Source: Winogradskyella luteola (GTDB taxonomy: Bacteria > Bacteroidota > Bacteroidia > Flavobacteriales > Flavobacteriaceae). Taken from it: a stretch of 64,000 bases of DNA. Under the pieces are notes generated by a model, which made no database searches, was not told where the DNA came from, and saw nothing but the letters and a program-made list of their open reading frames with translations. The position numbers were made by a program, and so were the translations under genes. The stretch's first letter is position 1. Each line of letters opens with the position of its first letter. This document shows positions 1-8,743 of this stretch, piece by piece. The stretch lies in the NCBI RefSeq assembly GCF_019203985.1, contig NZ_JAGSPD010000006.1:124001-188000 (forward strand), read 5' to 3'.

Positions 1-402
1 AGTGGAAACCTTATTGTACCTGTAGTTAAAAAAGCAGATACAAAAAATTTAAAACAGCTTGCTGAAAATGTTAACGAACTGGCAAACAAAGCAAGGGATA
101 ACAAACTCTCTGGCGATGATATAAAAGGTAGCACATTTACCATTTCTAATGTCGGAACCTTTGGGAGCGTTATGGGTACACCAATAATCAATCAACCAGA
201 AGTTGCCATCTTGGCCTTAGGGATTATTAAAAAGCGACCAGAAGTAATTGAAACCGAAGATGGAGATGAAATAGCCATAAGAAGTATGATGTATTTGTCC
301 TTGTCTTTTGACCATCGCGTGGTTGATGGTTTCCTTGGTGGAAGTTTTGTACGTCGAGTTGCCGACTATTTTGAGCAGTTTGATATTGAAAGAGATATTT
401 AG
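1..402 (+). CDS. 2-oxoacid dehydrogenase E2 acyltransferase, C-terminal part
   Basis: The frame is open from the first base, so the start lies outside the window; the last 133 codons are present. This is the catalytic domain of a dihydrolipoamide acyltransferase. It carries the active-site motif DHRVVDG near the C-terminus and the upstream signature TFTISNVGTFG typical of the family. E2 enzymes take the acyl group from E1 on a lipoyl arm and transfer it to CoA in the cytoplasm. The nearby branched-chain aminotransferase and E1 fusion make a branched-chain 2-oxoacid substrate likely, but the lipoyl and subunit-binding domains that could refine this are not visible. The family call is firm; the substrate is inferred from neighbours. 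Confidence 0.93.
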   Translation, partial: SGNLIVPVVKKADTKNLKQLAENVNELANKARDNKLSGDDIKGSTFTISNVGTFGSVMGTPIINQPEVAILALGIIKKRPEVIETEDGDEIAIRSMMYLSLSFDHRVVDGFLGGSFVRRVADYFEQFDIERDI

Positions 403-422
403 AATCAAGAAACAGGACGTGT

Positions 423-788
423 ATGAAAAGACATAATTTTAAGAAATTACATATTTGGATTGAAGCAATGGACTTGATTGATGATAATTATTCTATCGCC
501 CATAAATTGCCTGACTATGAGAAATATGGATTAAGAAGTCAGATGAATCGATGTTCAGTTTCAATTGCGTCAAATATATCTGAAGGAATCAGTAAAAAAA
601 CCAATAAGCATTTTATTCAGTTTTTAGAAAATAGTCTTGGGTCTGCTTTTGAATGGGAAACACAACTTATTATATGTTTTCGTCAAAATTTTATTGAAGA
701 AAATAAGTTTCTTGACTTGCAGAATAAGATTCAGAAAATTCAGAGTAAAATTTCAAACTTTATAGATTCCTTAAATCACAATGATTGA
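423..788 (+). CDS. four helix bundle protein (23S rRNA intervening-sequence/S23 type)
   Basis: A 121-residue, mostly helical protein. It has the family pattern of an N-terminal FKKLHIWIEAMDL segment, the central LRSQMNRCSVSIASNISEG, and an amphipathic C-terminal helix. Relatives were first met as ORFs in intervening sequences of 23S rRNA and occur as scattered single genes in Bacteroidota. Their structures are four-helix bundles and their cellular role is unknown. Here the gene lies between E2 and ilvE, 20 bases after the E2 stop, with its stop just before the aminotransferase leader. It splits an otherwise coherent branched-chain 2-oxoacid gene group, so it is probably a mobile or inserted accessory gene. 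Confidence 0.85.
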   Translation: MKRHNFKKLHIWIEAMDLIDDNYSIAHKLPDYEKYGLRSQMNRCSVSIASNISEGISKKTNKHFIQFLENSLGSAFEWETQLIICFRQNFIEENKFLDLQNKIQKIQSKISNFIDSLNHND

Positions 789-835
789 GTCGTGTTTCGT
801 CTATCCTGTTTCATGTCTCATTAATACAAAATAGA

Positions 836-1903
836 ATGAATTACAATATTTCAATTACCAAAGTAGAAAAATCTAGAGTAGATCATCTAGACTTTAACAA
901 TATCCCTTTAGGAACCACATTTACAGATCACATGTTTATTTGTGATTACGAAAATGGAAAATGGATAAATCCAAGGATTGTACCGATGGGAATGATTCCA
1001 ACACATCCCGCAGCAATGGCATTGCATTATGGGCAAGCCATTTTTGAAGGCATGAAAGCCTACAAAGATACCGAAGGTGAACCTATGTTGTTTCGGCCAG
1101 AACAAAATGCATCACGGTTAAACAAAAGTGCAGACCGCATGGGAATGCCAAATTTTCCAGAAGATTTATTCGTTGAAGGCCTAAAAGAATTGGTAAGTTT
1201 AGAGCATAATTGGATTCCACCACAACAAGGAAGTGCACTTTACTTAAGGCCATTTATGTATGCCGATGAGCCTTTTATTGGCATGCGCGCTGCTACGCAT
1301 TATAAGTTCATTATTATGGCATCACCAGCAGGTCCATTTTTCAGTAAGCGCATAAAGCTTTGGGCAGAGAAGCAGTTTATTAGAGCAGCTTCGGGCGGAA
1401 CAGGCGAAGCTAAAGCCGCTGGGAATTATGCAGCGGCAATTCGTCCGACGGAATTAGCAAAATCTAAAGGTTATGACCAAGTCTTATGGTTAGACGCAGC
1501 TGAACATAAATACATTCAAGAAGTTGGTACAATGAATATTTTCTTCAAAATTAATGGAGAATTTATTACACCAGAACTAGACGGTTCTGTACTGCACGGT
1601 ATCACTAGAGCTAGTGTTATAGATATGCTTAGTGCAATGAATTATTCGGTTACAGAACGAAAAATTACGATCGACGAAATAAAAGAAGCATCAACCAATG
1701 GTACCTTAGAAGAAGCCTTCGGAACAGGAACAGCAGTAGGTATTGCCTACATTCAAGACATAGGTTTAGAAGGAGAAACCATCCATGTATCTGATGAAAG
1801 CCCTGTAGGACTAGAAGTCAATGACACTTTAAATGCCATTAAAACAGGTCAATTAGAAGATAAGTTTGGTTGGATGCTTAAAACAAGAAAGGAACTGGTT
1901 TAG
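836..1903 (+). CDS. ilvE: branched-chain amino acid aminotransferase
   Basis: 355 residues, normal for a fold-type IV PLP aminotransferase. It interconverts Leu, Ile and Val with their 2-oxoacids using 2-oxoglutarate. The PLP lysine is in GEAKAAGNYAAA and the cofactor-binding EVGTMNIFF segment follows. ALHYGQAIFEGMKAY is the substrate-binding N-terminal signature. I chose the ATG at 836 because the protein family begins close to MNYNISITKVEKS. The frame is open further upstream from a TTG at 785, but those 17 codons look unlike the family and run into the previous gene. Its products are substrates for the E1 and E2 components on either side. Confidence 0.93.
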   Translation: MNYNISITKVEKSRVDHLDFNNIPLGTTFTDHMFICDYENGKWINPRIVPMGMIPTHPAAMALHYGQAIFEGMKAYKDTEGEPMLFRPEQNASRLNKSADRMGMPNFPEDLFVEGLKELVSLEHNWIPPQQGSALYLRPFMYADEPFIGMRAATHYKFIIMASPAGPFFSKRIKLWAEKQFIRAASGGTGEAKAAGNYAAAIRPTELAKSKGYDQVLWLDAAEHKYIQEVGTMNIFFKINGEFITPELDGSVLHGITRASVIDMLSAMNYSVTERKITIDEIKEASTNGTLEEAFGTGTAVGIAYIQDIGLEGETIHVSDESPVGLEVNDTLNAIKTGQLEDKFGWMLKTRKELV

Positions 1904-1910
1904 AGTAATT

Positions 1911-2099
1911 TGGGCGTTACCACAACACTTCGAAAAGCTCAGTGCAGATGGTCGCGCTTTCACTACTTGCTCTCTGCGAGGAGCTCAAACAGACCGTTCA
2001 ATCGCTAACGCATTTGTAAACGTTTTGTCATTCCGCATTTGATGTGAAATCTGTTATAAAACGAATAATTAAAAATAGTTTCCCGCCTTAGCAGGAATG
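1911..2099. repeat. degenerate intergenic repeat tract with a REP-like palindrome at the right end
   Basis: This gene-free 190 bp tract contains cttcgaaaagctcagtgc, resembling a piece seen in reverse orientation near 10785. It also holds a GC-richer mosaic (gggcgttacc, ggtcgcgctttc, caatcgctaacgc) unlike the AT-rich surroundings. It ends in an imperfect palindrome at 2080-2097, ttcccgc-ctta-gcaggaa. Similar palindromes lie at 32411, 53514, 53563 and 57242. The last copy base overlaps an ATG at 2097. I read this as decayed dispersed repeat material with no coding capacity. Confidence 0.55.
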
Positions 2100-2105
2100 A
2101 AAGAT

Positions 2106-4154
2106 ATGAACAAAGACATACTAAAAAAAGGATTTTCAAAACTCTGCACAGCAAAAGCCATGGCAGAATTATATGAAGAAAATTTTAAGCAAGTTTCCAA
2201 ATATGTACATGCCACATCTCGAGGTCATGAAGCCATTCAAGTCGCTTTAGGTATGCAACTCCTACCTCAAGATTATGCATTTCCATACTATAGAGATGAC
2301 GCTATGTTATTATCATTTGGTTTAGAGCCTTATGATTTAATGCTACAGTTATTAGCAAAGAGAGATGATCCATTTTCAGGAGGAAGAACCTATTATTCGC
2401 ATCCAAGTTTAAAGGATGATGATAAGCCTAAAATTCCACATCAATCTTCAGCGACTGGTATGCAAGCCATTCCTGCAACTGGTGTTGCCATGGGAATGCA
2501 ATACAAAGAATTACAAGGATTAAATGATACTTCAATTGAGAATCCAATTTCAGTATGCTCGTTAGGTGATGCATCAGTCACGGAAGGTGAAATTGCAGAA
2601 GCCTTTCAAATGGCAGCTCTTAAGCAAATGCCTATTTTGTATTTAGTACAAGATAATGGTTGGGATATTTCAGCAAATGAAGCCGAAACCAGAGCACAAA
2701 ATGCAGCAGAATATGCAGCAGGCTTCCACGGCTTAGAAGCCATTTCAATTGATGGTGCAAATTTTATAAACAGTTATAACACCATTGAAAAAGTTATTGA
2801 TACTATTAGAAAAGAACGTCGGCCTTTCTTAATACATGCTAAAGTACCTTTGTTAAATCATCATACTTCTGGTGTTCGCATGGAATGGTACCGTGATGAT
2901 CTAGATGAAGCACGTTCTCGAGACCCGTATCCCGTTTTAAGACAGCAGCTTTTGAATAACGGATTTTCAGAATTAGATGTTAACTACATAGAAAATGAAG
3001 CTAAGCAAAAAGTAGCTTCAGATTTTAAAAAGGCTTTACAAGCCGAGGATCCAAAAACTGAGGATTTATTTACACATGATTTTGTACCAACACCTATAAC
3101 AGAAGAAAGAGGAACTCGTGAACCTGAAGGTGCCGATAAAGTAGTAATGGTAGATTGTGCTTTATTTGCTGTTGAAGAGCTAATGCGAGAACACAAAGAA
3201 TGTTTACTTTACGGACAAGATGTTGGAGGACGATTAGGTGGTGTGTTTAGGGAAGCCGCAACATTGGCACAAAAGTTTGGTGATGACCGCGTGTTTAACA
3301 CACCAATACAAGAAGCCTTCATTGTTGGCTCAACCGTTGGCATGAGTGCCGTTGGGCTAAAACCCATCGTCGAAGTACAATTTGCGGATTATATTTGGCC
3401 AGGATTAAACCAGTTGTTTACTGAAGTGAGTCGAAGTTGTTATTTATCCAATGGCAAATGGCCTGTAAGTATGATACTTCGTGTGCCCATTGGTGCTTAT
3501 GGAAGTGGCGGGCCTTATCACTCATCTTCGGTAGAGAGTGTCATTACAAATATTAGAGGAATTAAAATTGCTTACCCAAGTAATGGAGCCGATTTAAAAG
3601 GTTTGATGAAAGCTGCTTATCACGATCCCAATCCTGTTGTGATTTTAGAACATAAAGGCTTGTATTGGTCTAAAGTGCCAGGTACACAAACGGCAACTTC
3701 GGTTGAACCAAGCGAAGATTATGTATTACCTTTTGGAAAAGCTTGGGTATTACAAGAAATCTGGAAACAAGACCATGTTGAAACTCTAACTATTGTAACT
3801 TACGGAATGGGCGTGCATTGGGCATACAATGCTTCAGGCGAACTCGGAATGCGAGATCAGATTGAAATAATTGATTTAAGAACATTATTTCCTTTAGATG
3901 AAGATACCATTATGAAATCTGTTAAGAAAACAGGAAAGTGTTTGGTTGTTACCGAAGAGCCTTCAAACAATAGTTTTGCAAGAGCCTTAGCTGGAAAAAT
4001 TCAAGAAGAGTGCTTTAAATATCTTGATGCCCCAGTTATGACTATTGGTAGTGAAAATATGCCGGCAATTCCATTAAACTCCACTTTAGAGCAGGCCATG
4101 ATTCCTTCAACAGAAAAAGTAAAAGCTAAAATAGAAGATTTGCTTAATTACTAG
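2106..4154 (+). CDS. branched-chain 2-oxoacid dehydrogenase E1, alpha-beta fusion
   Basis: A 682-residue single-chain E1 thiamine-diphosphate decarboxylase. The alpha half occupies about residues 1-330 and has the ThDP/Mg motif GDASVTEGEIAEAF ending in QDNGWDIS. The beta half runs from about residue 345, with LLYGQDVGGRLGGVFR and a transketolase C-terminal domain. Fused E1 chains of this length are common in Bacteroidota and are usually annotated as 2-oxoisovalerate dehydrogenase. It oxidatively decarboxylates branched 2-oxoacids, feeding branched acyl-CoA to fatty-acid synthesis or catabolism. The ATG at 2097 lies inside a REP-like repeat, so I prefer the ATG at 2106 (MNKDILKKGF). An unfused E1 beta for the pyruvate complex is at 50337. 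Confidence 0.92.
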   Translation: MNKDILKKGFSKLCTAKAMAELYEENFKQVSKYVHATSRGHEAIQVALGMQLLPQDYAFPYYRDDAMLLSFGLEPYDLMLQLLAKRDDPFSGGRTYYSHPSLKDDDKPKIPHQSSATGMQAIPATGVAMGMQYKELQGLNDTSIENPISVCSLGDASVTEGEIAEAFQMAALKQMPILYLVQDNGWDISANEAETRAQNAAEYAAGFHGLEAISIDGANFINSYNTIEKVIDTIRKERRPFLIHAKVPLLNHHTSGVRMEWYRDDLDEARSRDPYPVLRQQLLNNGFSELDVNYIENEAKQKVASDFKKALQAEDPKTEDLFTHDFVPTPITEERGTREPEGADKVVMVDCALFAVEELMREHKECLLYGQDVGGRLGGVFREAATLAQKFGDDRVFNTPIQEAFIVGSTVGMSAVGLKPIVEVQFADYIWPGLNQLFTEVSRSCYLSNGKWPVSMILRVPIGAYGSGGPYHSSSVESVITNIRGIKIAYPSNGADLKGLMKAAYHDPNPVVILEHKGLYWSKVPGTQTATSVEPSEDYVLPFGKAWVLQEIWKQDHVETLTIVTYGMGVHWAYNASGELGMRDQIEIIDLRTLFPLDEDTIMKSVKKTGKCLVVTEEPSNNSFARALAGKIQEECFKYLDAPVMTIGSENMPAIPLNSTLEQAMIPSTEKVKAKIEDLLNY

Positions 4155-4186
4155 TCTTTTGTATCTTACATGATATAAAATTTTTC

Positions 4187-5290
4187 ATGTATACAAAACG
4201 CATATTTCCTGTTAAAGGTGTTATTAAATGGACACGTAGACATATATTTTTGTTTCTTATTTTAGCTACGATTCCTGTTGTTTTATTCGATATTCTTGGT
4301 CTAAAATGGTTGCATGTACCGTGGTTACCTCTTGGTGTTTTAGGTACAGCCGTGGCATTCATTGTTAGCTTTAAGAATAATGCATCTTACGACCGACTCT
4401 GGGAAGCACGAAAAATCTGGGGAGGTATTGTTAATGCTTCACGTACTTGGACAATTATGGTCAAAGACTTTATTAATAATGATCATAGCAAGGAAAAGGT
4501 TTCTGATGATCACCTTCACAATATTCATAAAGAACTGGTACATAGGCACATTGCTTGGCTTACGGCTCTGCGCTATCAATTAAGAGCAGATAAACCTTGG
4601 GAGCAACACTTAAAGGCCACTAAATCTAACCGAGAATTTAGAGAAAACTATTATTTGGTTCATGAAGATACTATACCAATTGAAGATGCTATAGATGGTT
4701 ATATTTCTGCAGAAGAATATCACGAAGTTTTCGCCAAGGGAAATAGAGCTTCTCAGCTTTTAGGTGTACAATCCAGACGCTTAAAAGAGTTAATGCAACA
4801 AGGGCTGATTGAAGATTTCCGTCATATGGAAATGGCAAACATGCTTAAGGAATTTTACACTTTACAGGGTAAAAGTGAACGCATTAAAAATTTTCCCTAC
4901 CCAAGACAATTCGCAACATTAAACTACATGTTTGTTTGGATATTTATTATTCTTTTGCCTTTTGGAATTATGGAAGGTTTTGAATCCATTGGCGAACACA
5001 TTATTGCAGATCTGGCAAACCATAAGTCTCATACTTCAGCCTTACACAAAATTCAAGAGTTTATTGCTCAGCATTTTGTTTGGTTCTCCATTCCATTCAG
5101 TACCTTGTTGGCTTGGGTATTCCATACCATGGAAGCTATTGGGGAAAATACCGAAAACCCATTTGAAGGCGGACCTAATGATGTGCCAATTACCAATATG
5201 AGCCGAGGTATTGAAATTGATATTAGACAGCTTATTGATGATACCAATATTCCTCAACCTTACGAATGGAAGAATGATATTGTTATGTAA
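4187..5290 (+). CDS. bestrophin-family anion channel, copy 1
   Basis: 367 residues of the bestrophin/UPF0187 family, pentameric anion-selective channels of the cytoplasmic membrane. Visible features are the N-terminal hydrophobic segments (FLFLILATIPVVLFDI), the family motif NNASYDRLWEARKIWGGIVN, the conserved FPYPRQFATLNYMFVW helix, and the C-terminal PFEGGPNDVPITNM region. Relatives in photosynthetic organisms conduct bicarbonate, while the role in heterotrophs is open. A paralogue starts 16 bp downstream and a SulP transporter converges on the pair. The start at 4187 gives the family-typical short basic leader before the first helix. Confidence 0.9.
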   Translation: MYTKRIFPVKGVIKWTRRHIFLFLILATIPVVLFDILGLKWLHVPWLPLGVLGTAVAFIVSFKNNASYDRLWEARKIWGGIVNASRTWTIMVKDFINNDHSKEKVSDDHLHNIHKELVHRHIAWLTALRYQLRADKPWEQHLKATKSNREFRENYYLVHEDTIPIEDAIDGYISAEEYHEVFAKGNRASQLLGVQSRRLKELMQQGLIEDFRHMEMANMLKEFYTLQGKSERIKNFPYPRQFATLNYMFVWIFIILLPFGIMEGFESIGEHIIADLANHKSHTSALHKIQEFIAQHFVWFSIPFSTLLAWVFHTMEAIGENTENPFEGGPNDVPITNMSRGIEIDIRQLIDDTNIPQPYEWKNDIVM

Positions 5291-5305
5291 ACTTAAATTT
5301 AAACT

Positions 5306-6367
5306 ATGCTAACAAAAAAACGTTATACGGTCAGAGATATGATACTCTGGACCAGAGGTGAAACCATCATTTATCTTTTTTATGCCGGAATTATTACGGT
5401 ACTTTACAAAGTATTTGGATTTACCTTTTTAAACGTACCATGGACGCCAGTCGCCTTAATTGGTACTGCCGTGGCTTTTATGGTTGGTTTTCAAAATAAC
5501 TCGGCTTATGGACGTATTTGGGAAGCGCGAATGATTTGGGGAGCTATAGTAAACACCTCACGTACTTGGGGAATGAAAGTACAGGATATGGTTAATAATG
5601 ACCATAAATCTCCACCAATCCCAAAAGAAGAACTTAAGGAAGAAAAGCGTATTCTCATCTACAGACATATTGCTTGGATGACTGCACTTCGCTATTCTAT
5701 GCGACAACGTAAATCTTGGGAAACACAGCATACTTCAAAAACCAACCGCGAATGGCGTAAGATGATTCATATACCAGAAGAAGTGTCTACATTAGATGAT
5801 AATCTTAAATGTTATTTATCTGATGAAGAACGGCACTATGTAATGAGCAAATCCAATAAGCAAACGGCAGTTCTTTATCTACAATCTGCCCATATAAGGA
5901 AACTAAAAAAAGTTGGTTTAATTTGGGAATTCGCATTTTTAGAATTAGAGAATGTATTGGAAACACTTTTTACACATCAAGGTAAATCTGAACGTATTAA
6001 AAATTTTCCGTACCCAAGACAGTACGCAAGTCTCTCGTTATATTTAACACGTGTGTTCGCAATTCTTCTTCCTTTTGGTTTAATACCCGAGTTTGCTGAA
6101 ATCGGTAAATCCATGACTGGTAGTTTTTACATGATCGGAAACTATTTTATTTGGGTTGCCGTCCCGTTCTGCGCAGTGGTTTCTTGGGCATTTCATACTA
6201 TGGAACGTATGGCAAGAGTTGGTGAGAACCCTTTTGAAGGCAACCCTAATGATGTCCCTATTTCTACTATCTCAAGAAGTATTGAAATTAACCTTAGGGA
6301 AATGTTGGATGAAGATTTGGAAAATATTCCAAGTCAATTCCCAGAGGACAAAAACGTTCAAATGTAA
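5306..6367 (+). CDS. bestrophin-family anion channel, copy 2
   Basis: 353 residues and clearly paralogous to the gene upstream. It shares the NNSAYGRIWEARMIWGAIVN motif, the GKSERIKNFPYPRQYASL block and the PFEGNPNDVPISTISRSIEI tail, while the cytosolic middle differs. The 15 bp gap implies one transcript and perhaps hetero-oligomeric channels. The tail ends 7 bp from the converging sulP stop. The channel family is firm; the transported ion is not shown by the sequence. Confidence 0.9.
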   Translation: MLTKKRYTVRDMILWTRGETIIYLFYAGIITVLYKVFGFTFLNVPWTPVALIGTAVAFMVGFQNNSAYGRIWEARMIWGAIVNTSRTWGMKVQDMVNNDHKSPPIPKEELKEEKRILIYRHIAWMTALRYSMRQRKSWETQHTSKTNREWRKMIHIPEEVSTLDDNLKCYLSDEERHYVMSKSNKQTAVLYLQSAHIRKLKKVGLIWEFAFLELENVLETLFTHQGKSERIKNFPYPRQYASLSLYLTRVFAILLPFGLIPEFAEIGKSMTGSFYMIGNYFIWVAVPFCAVVSWAFHTMERMARVGENPFEGNPNDVPISTISRSIEINLREMLDEDLENIPSQFPEDKNVQM

Positions 6368-6374
6368 TTAGCGT

Positions 6375-8054
6375 TTAATCCAATTTGTATTCAGACAGTG
6401 GCTTTGTGAATTTCTCAGGGTCAGCAGCTAAGTGGTACCTTGGGTCGTCCACGTCTTCTACAATAACGTCTTCAAACTTAGGACTTCCCTTTCTGAGCAA
6501 TATTTTACAATCCTCGCTAAGATGCTTTAGTTTTATTGATTTTCCTTCAGCTTCATATTTATTCACCAAATTGAAAATCGCTTCTAGTGCCGAATGATCA
6601 CTCACTCGAGATTCAACAAAATCTATTTCTACTTTGTCAGGATCATTTTTAACATCAAACTTTGAATTAAAATTTTGAATGGATCCAAAGAAAAGAGGCC
6701 CCCAAATTTCATAGGTTTTTGTACCGTCTGGTTGAATGCGTTTACGAGCTCTAATCATAGTTGCATTTTTCCATGCAAATACTAATGCAGAAATTATAAC
6801 ACCAGCAATAACCGCAATTGCCAAATCTTTCCAAACCGTAATTGCCGAAACCGCAATTAAAACTATAGCATCAGACAAAGGAATCTTTCTGATGATTCTA
6901 AAACTCGACCATGCAAAAGTTCCAACGACCACCATAAACATTACCCCAACTAATGCCGCAATTGGTATTTGTTCAATAAGAGGTGCCCCAAACAATACAA
7001 AGCAAAGCAATGCTATTGCAGCCACCGCACCAGACAAACGTCCACGACCACCAGAATCTACATTAATAATGGATTGCCCTATCATGGCACAACCACCCAT
7101 TCCGCCAAACAGGCCATTTAATATATTTGCACCACCTTGCGCAATACATTCTCTATTTCCGTTTCCTCGAGTTTCTGTCATTTCATCAATAAGGTTGAGA
7201 GTCATTAAAGACTCAATTAAGCCCACTGCAGCAAGAATAAAGGCTGTGGATAAAATTAAGCCCCAATGCCCAGAGAGCGTTCCGAAAAATCCAAATACCT
7301 GATCTTGAAATGAAGGCAATGATCCTTGTAGTCCTTCTCCGCCACCATCAGCTATAAATGAACCGACGGTACCCATCTCAATACCACCAAAAATAGTGAT
7401 ACATGCCACAGTTATAATGGCAATTAAAGCTGCTGGTACTTTTTTAGTAAGCTTAGGCAAACCATACATAATACCCATGGTTAAGCTTATAAATAACATC
7501 ATTTTCCAGAAAGACCCATTAGAAAACAAATGAGAGAACCATTCAGATGTATTATCTAGAAAAGAGATTTCTTTCGGGACTGCATTTGGAAACAACTTTA
7601 ACTGTGCTAAGAAAATTACAATAGCTAAACCATTAACAAACCCCATCATTACAGGATGTGGAATGAGCCTTACAAATTTTCCAAGTTTAAATATCCCTGC
7701 CAAGGCTTGAATTACACCTACAAATAGAAGTGTTATAAAGAGCCATTGCGTACCAAGGTTATCAACTGGGTTTTCTAGCGTTAACCCAACCTCATTACCT
7801 TTTTGAATAAGGTGTACCATCACTACTGCCATAGCTCCTGTAGCTCCAGAGATCATTCCTGGTCGTCCGCCAAATAATGCAGTGACGATTCCCATCATGA
7901 ACGCTCCATAAAGTCCAACCAAAGGGTCAACACCAGCAACAAAAGCAAATGCTACAGCTTCTGGAACTAATGCTAAAGCAACTGTTAAACCCGAAAGAAT
8001 ATCATTCTTTGGATTTTGTGTAAAGTTTTTTCTTGTGGTATGGCCTAATATCAT
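6375..8054 (-). CDS. SulP-family inorganic anion transporter with STAS domain
   Basis: 559 residues. The N-terminal transport domain has about 12-14 membrane helices, begins with DILSGLTVALALVPEAVAFA, and contains the GGMGGCAMIGQSIINV segment. A cytoplasmic STAS domain occupies about residues 440-530 (ending in VDFVESRVSDHSALEAIFNL). SulP proteins move sulfate, bicarbonate or other anions, usually with Na+ or H+. The overall look is of the BicA/SulP type common in marine bacteria, but the substrate cannot be read from sequence. It converges on two bestrophin channels, so the locus handles small anions, possibly bicarbonate (inference). Confidence 0.92.
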   Translation of the reverse strand: MILGHTTRKNFTQNPKNDILSGLTVALALVPEAVAFAFVAGVDPLVGLYGAFMMGIVTALFGGRPGMISGATGAMAVVMVHLIQKGNEVGLTLENPVDNLGTQWLFITLLFVGVIQALAGIFKLGKFVRLIPHPVMMGFVNGLAIVIFLAQLKLFPNAVPKEISFLDNTSEWFSHLFSNGSFWKMMLFISLTMGIMYGLPKLTKKVPAALIAIITVACITIFGGIEMGTVGSFIADGGGEGLQGSLPSFQDQVFGFFGTLSGHWGLILSTAFILAAVGLIESLMTLNLIDEMTETRGNGNRECIAQGGANILNGLFGGMGGCAMIGQSIINVDSGGRGRLSGAVAAIALLCFVLFGAPLIEQIPIAALVGVMFMVVVGTFAWSSFRIIRKIPLSDAIVLIAVSAITVWKDLAIAVIAGVIISALVFAWKNATMIRARKRIQPDGTKTYEIWGPLFFGSIQNFNSKFDVKNDPDKVEIDFVESRVSDHSALEAIFNLVNKYEAEGKSIKLKHLSEDCKILLRKGSPKFEDVIVEDVDDPRYHLAADPEKFTKPLSEYKLD

Positions 8055-8076
8055 AATATCTATTCTTAAAAGTCGG

Positions 8077-8084
8077 CAAAGATA
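8077..8084 (-). promoter_or_regulatory. Bacteroidota-type -7 box upstream of the SulP gene
   Basis: On the minus strand the sequence reads TATCTTTG, a perfect match to the TAnnTTTG consensus of Bacteroidota housekeeping promoters, 22 bases before the SulP ATG. A TTTTG lies about 25 bases further upstream, slightly beyond the usual spacing to the -33 element. Confidence 0.5.
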
Positions 8085-8121
8085 GAGTATTTAGATTTAT
8101 GGCCTAATTCAAAATTATTGA

Positions 8122-8150
8122 CAAAAAAAGCACCATAAATTGGTGCTTAG
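8122..8150 (-). terminator. intrinsic terminator after the DUF4136 gene
   Basis: An 8-bp perfect stem (aagcacca / tggtgctt, loop of 5) lies 22 bases beyond the DUF4136 stop. On the minus strand it is followed by a run of seven T residues. It separates this gene from the SulP promoter. Confidence 0.75.
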
Positions 8151-8172
8151 TGTTTTGTAATTAAAGTTGCTA

Positions 8173-8733
8173 TCATCTAGCTGGAGGAAATTGCTCCATA
8201 GTTTTAGAAACAAATTCTTTAATACGGGCTTCTTTCTTGTCTATGTTTTTGGTAACTAAGTAACCTGTTCCAGAACCTTGCCAAACCAATTCTTTCTTAT
8301 TGGTATCTATAAGGTCTATAAAGAGCATACCTTCGGTTCGGGTAGAAACTTGGTTTCCTCCCCAGCCTAGTCCAGGACCCCAGCCCCAGCCCCAGCCGCC
8401 GAAGCCTCCCCAGCCCCAGCCTCCAAAGCCCCAAGCGGTGTTATAAACATCAACGCGCTGGTTAGACTTTGTAAAAATGCTAACAAGCATATCTGGATTT
8501 TCGGACTTGGTCATACCTTTGGCCATGAGTTCTGCTTCTATCGCCCTTAAGATTCTTCGTTTATCGATATCACTTATTTCAGCCTCATCAATACCAGGTT
8601 TAAAGAATGCAAAAGTTTTGTACTGGTCAAAATTTGTTTCTCTATCATAATCCGCCGCAACTCGTATAGAACTGCATGATGACAAAAGGATAGCAAAAAC
8701 TATAATCGGTGTAAATTTGAGTAACTTTTTCAT
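8173..8733 (-). CDS. DUF4136 lipoprotein
   Basis: 186 residues with a lipoprotein signal (hydrophobic stretch, then LLSSC at Cys20), so it is probably anchored in the envelope. DUF4136 features are VAADYDRETNFDQYKTFAF and the C-terminal LVWQGSGTGY. A striking Gly-Trp run at about residues 103-126 alternates GGWGWG and GGFGGWG. This low-complexity insert is common in the family and likely forms a surface-exposed linker. The function of the family is unknown. It lies 10 bp downstream of hutU and has its own terminator, so it may be co-transcribed with hutU. Confidence 0.85.
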   Translation of the reverse strand: MKKLLKFTPIIVFAILLSSCSSIRVAADYDRETNFDQYKTFAFFKPGIDEAEISDIDKRRILRAIEAELMAKGMTKSENPDMLVSIFTKSNQRVDVYNTAWGFGGWGWGGFGGWGWGWGPGLGWGGNQVSTRTEGMLFIDLIDTNKKELVWQGSGTGYLVTKNIDKKEARIKEFVSKTMEQFPPAR

Positions 8734-8743
8734 ATGCTTTTTT

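Noticed and set aside
785-835. TTG-started extension of ilvE
   Set aside because: The extra 17 residues do not look like the family's N-terminus and overlap the preceding gene; the ATG at 836 fits better.
6736-7302. Long plus-strand open frame of 188 codons opposite the SulP gene
   Set aside because: It lies entirely inside a clear SulP gene, and its composition is the antisense of hydrophobic helices; shadow frame.
8345-8440. Tandem GC-rich repeat as a possible regulatory or CRISPR-like array
   Set aside because: It codes the Gly-Trp run of the DUF4136 lipoprotein; the repeats are codons, not spaced units.
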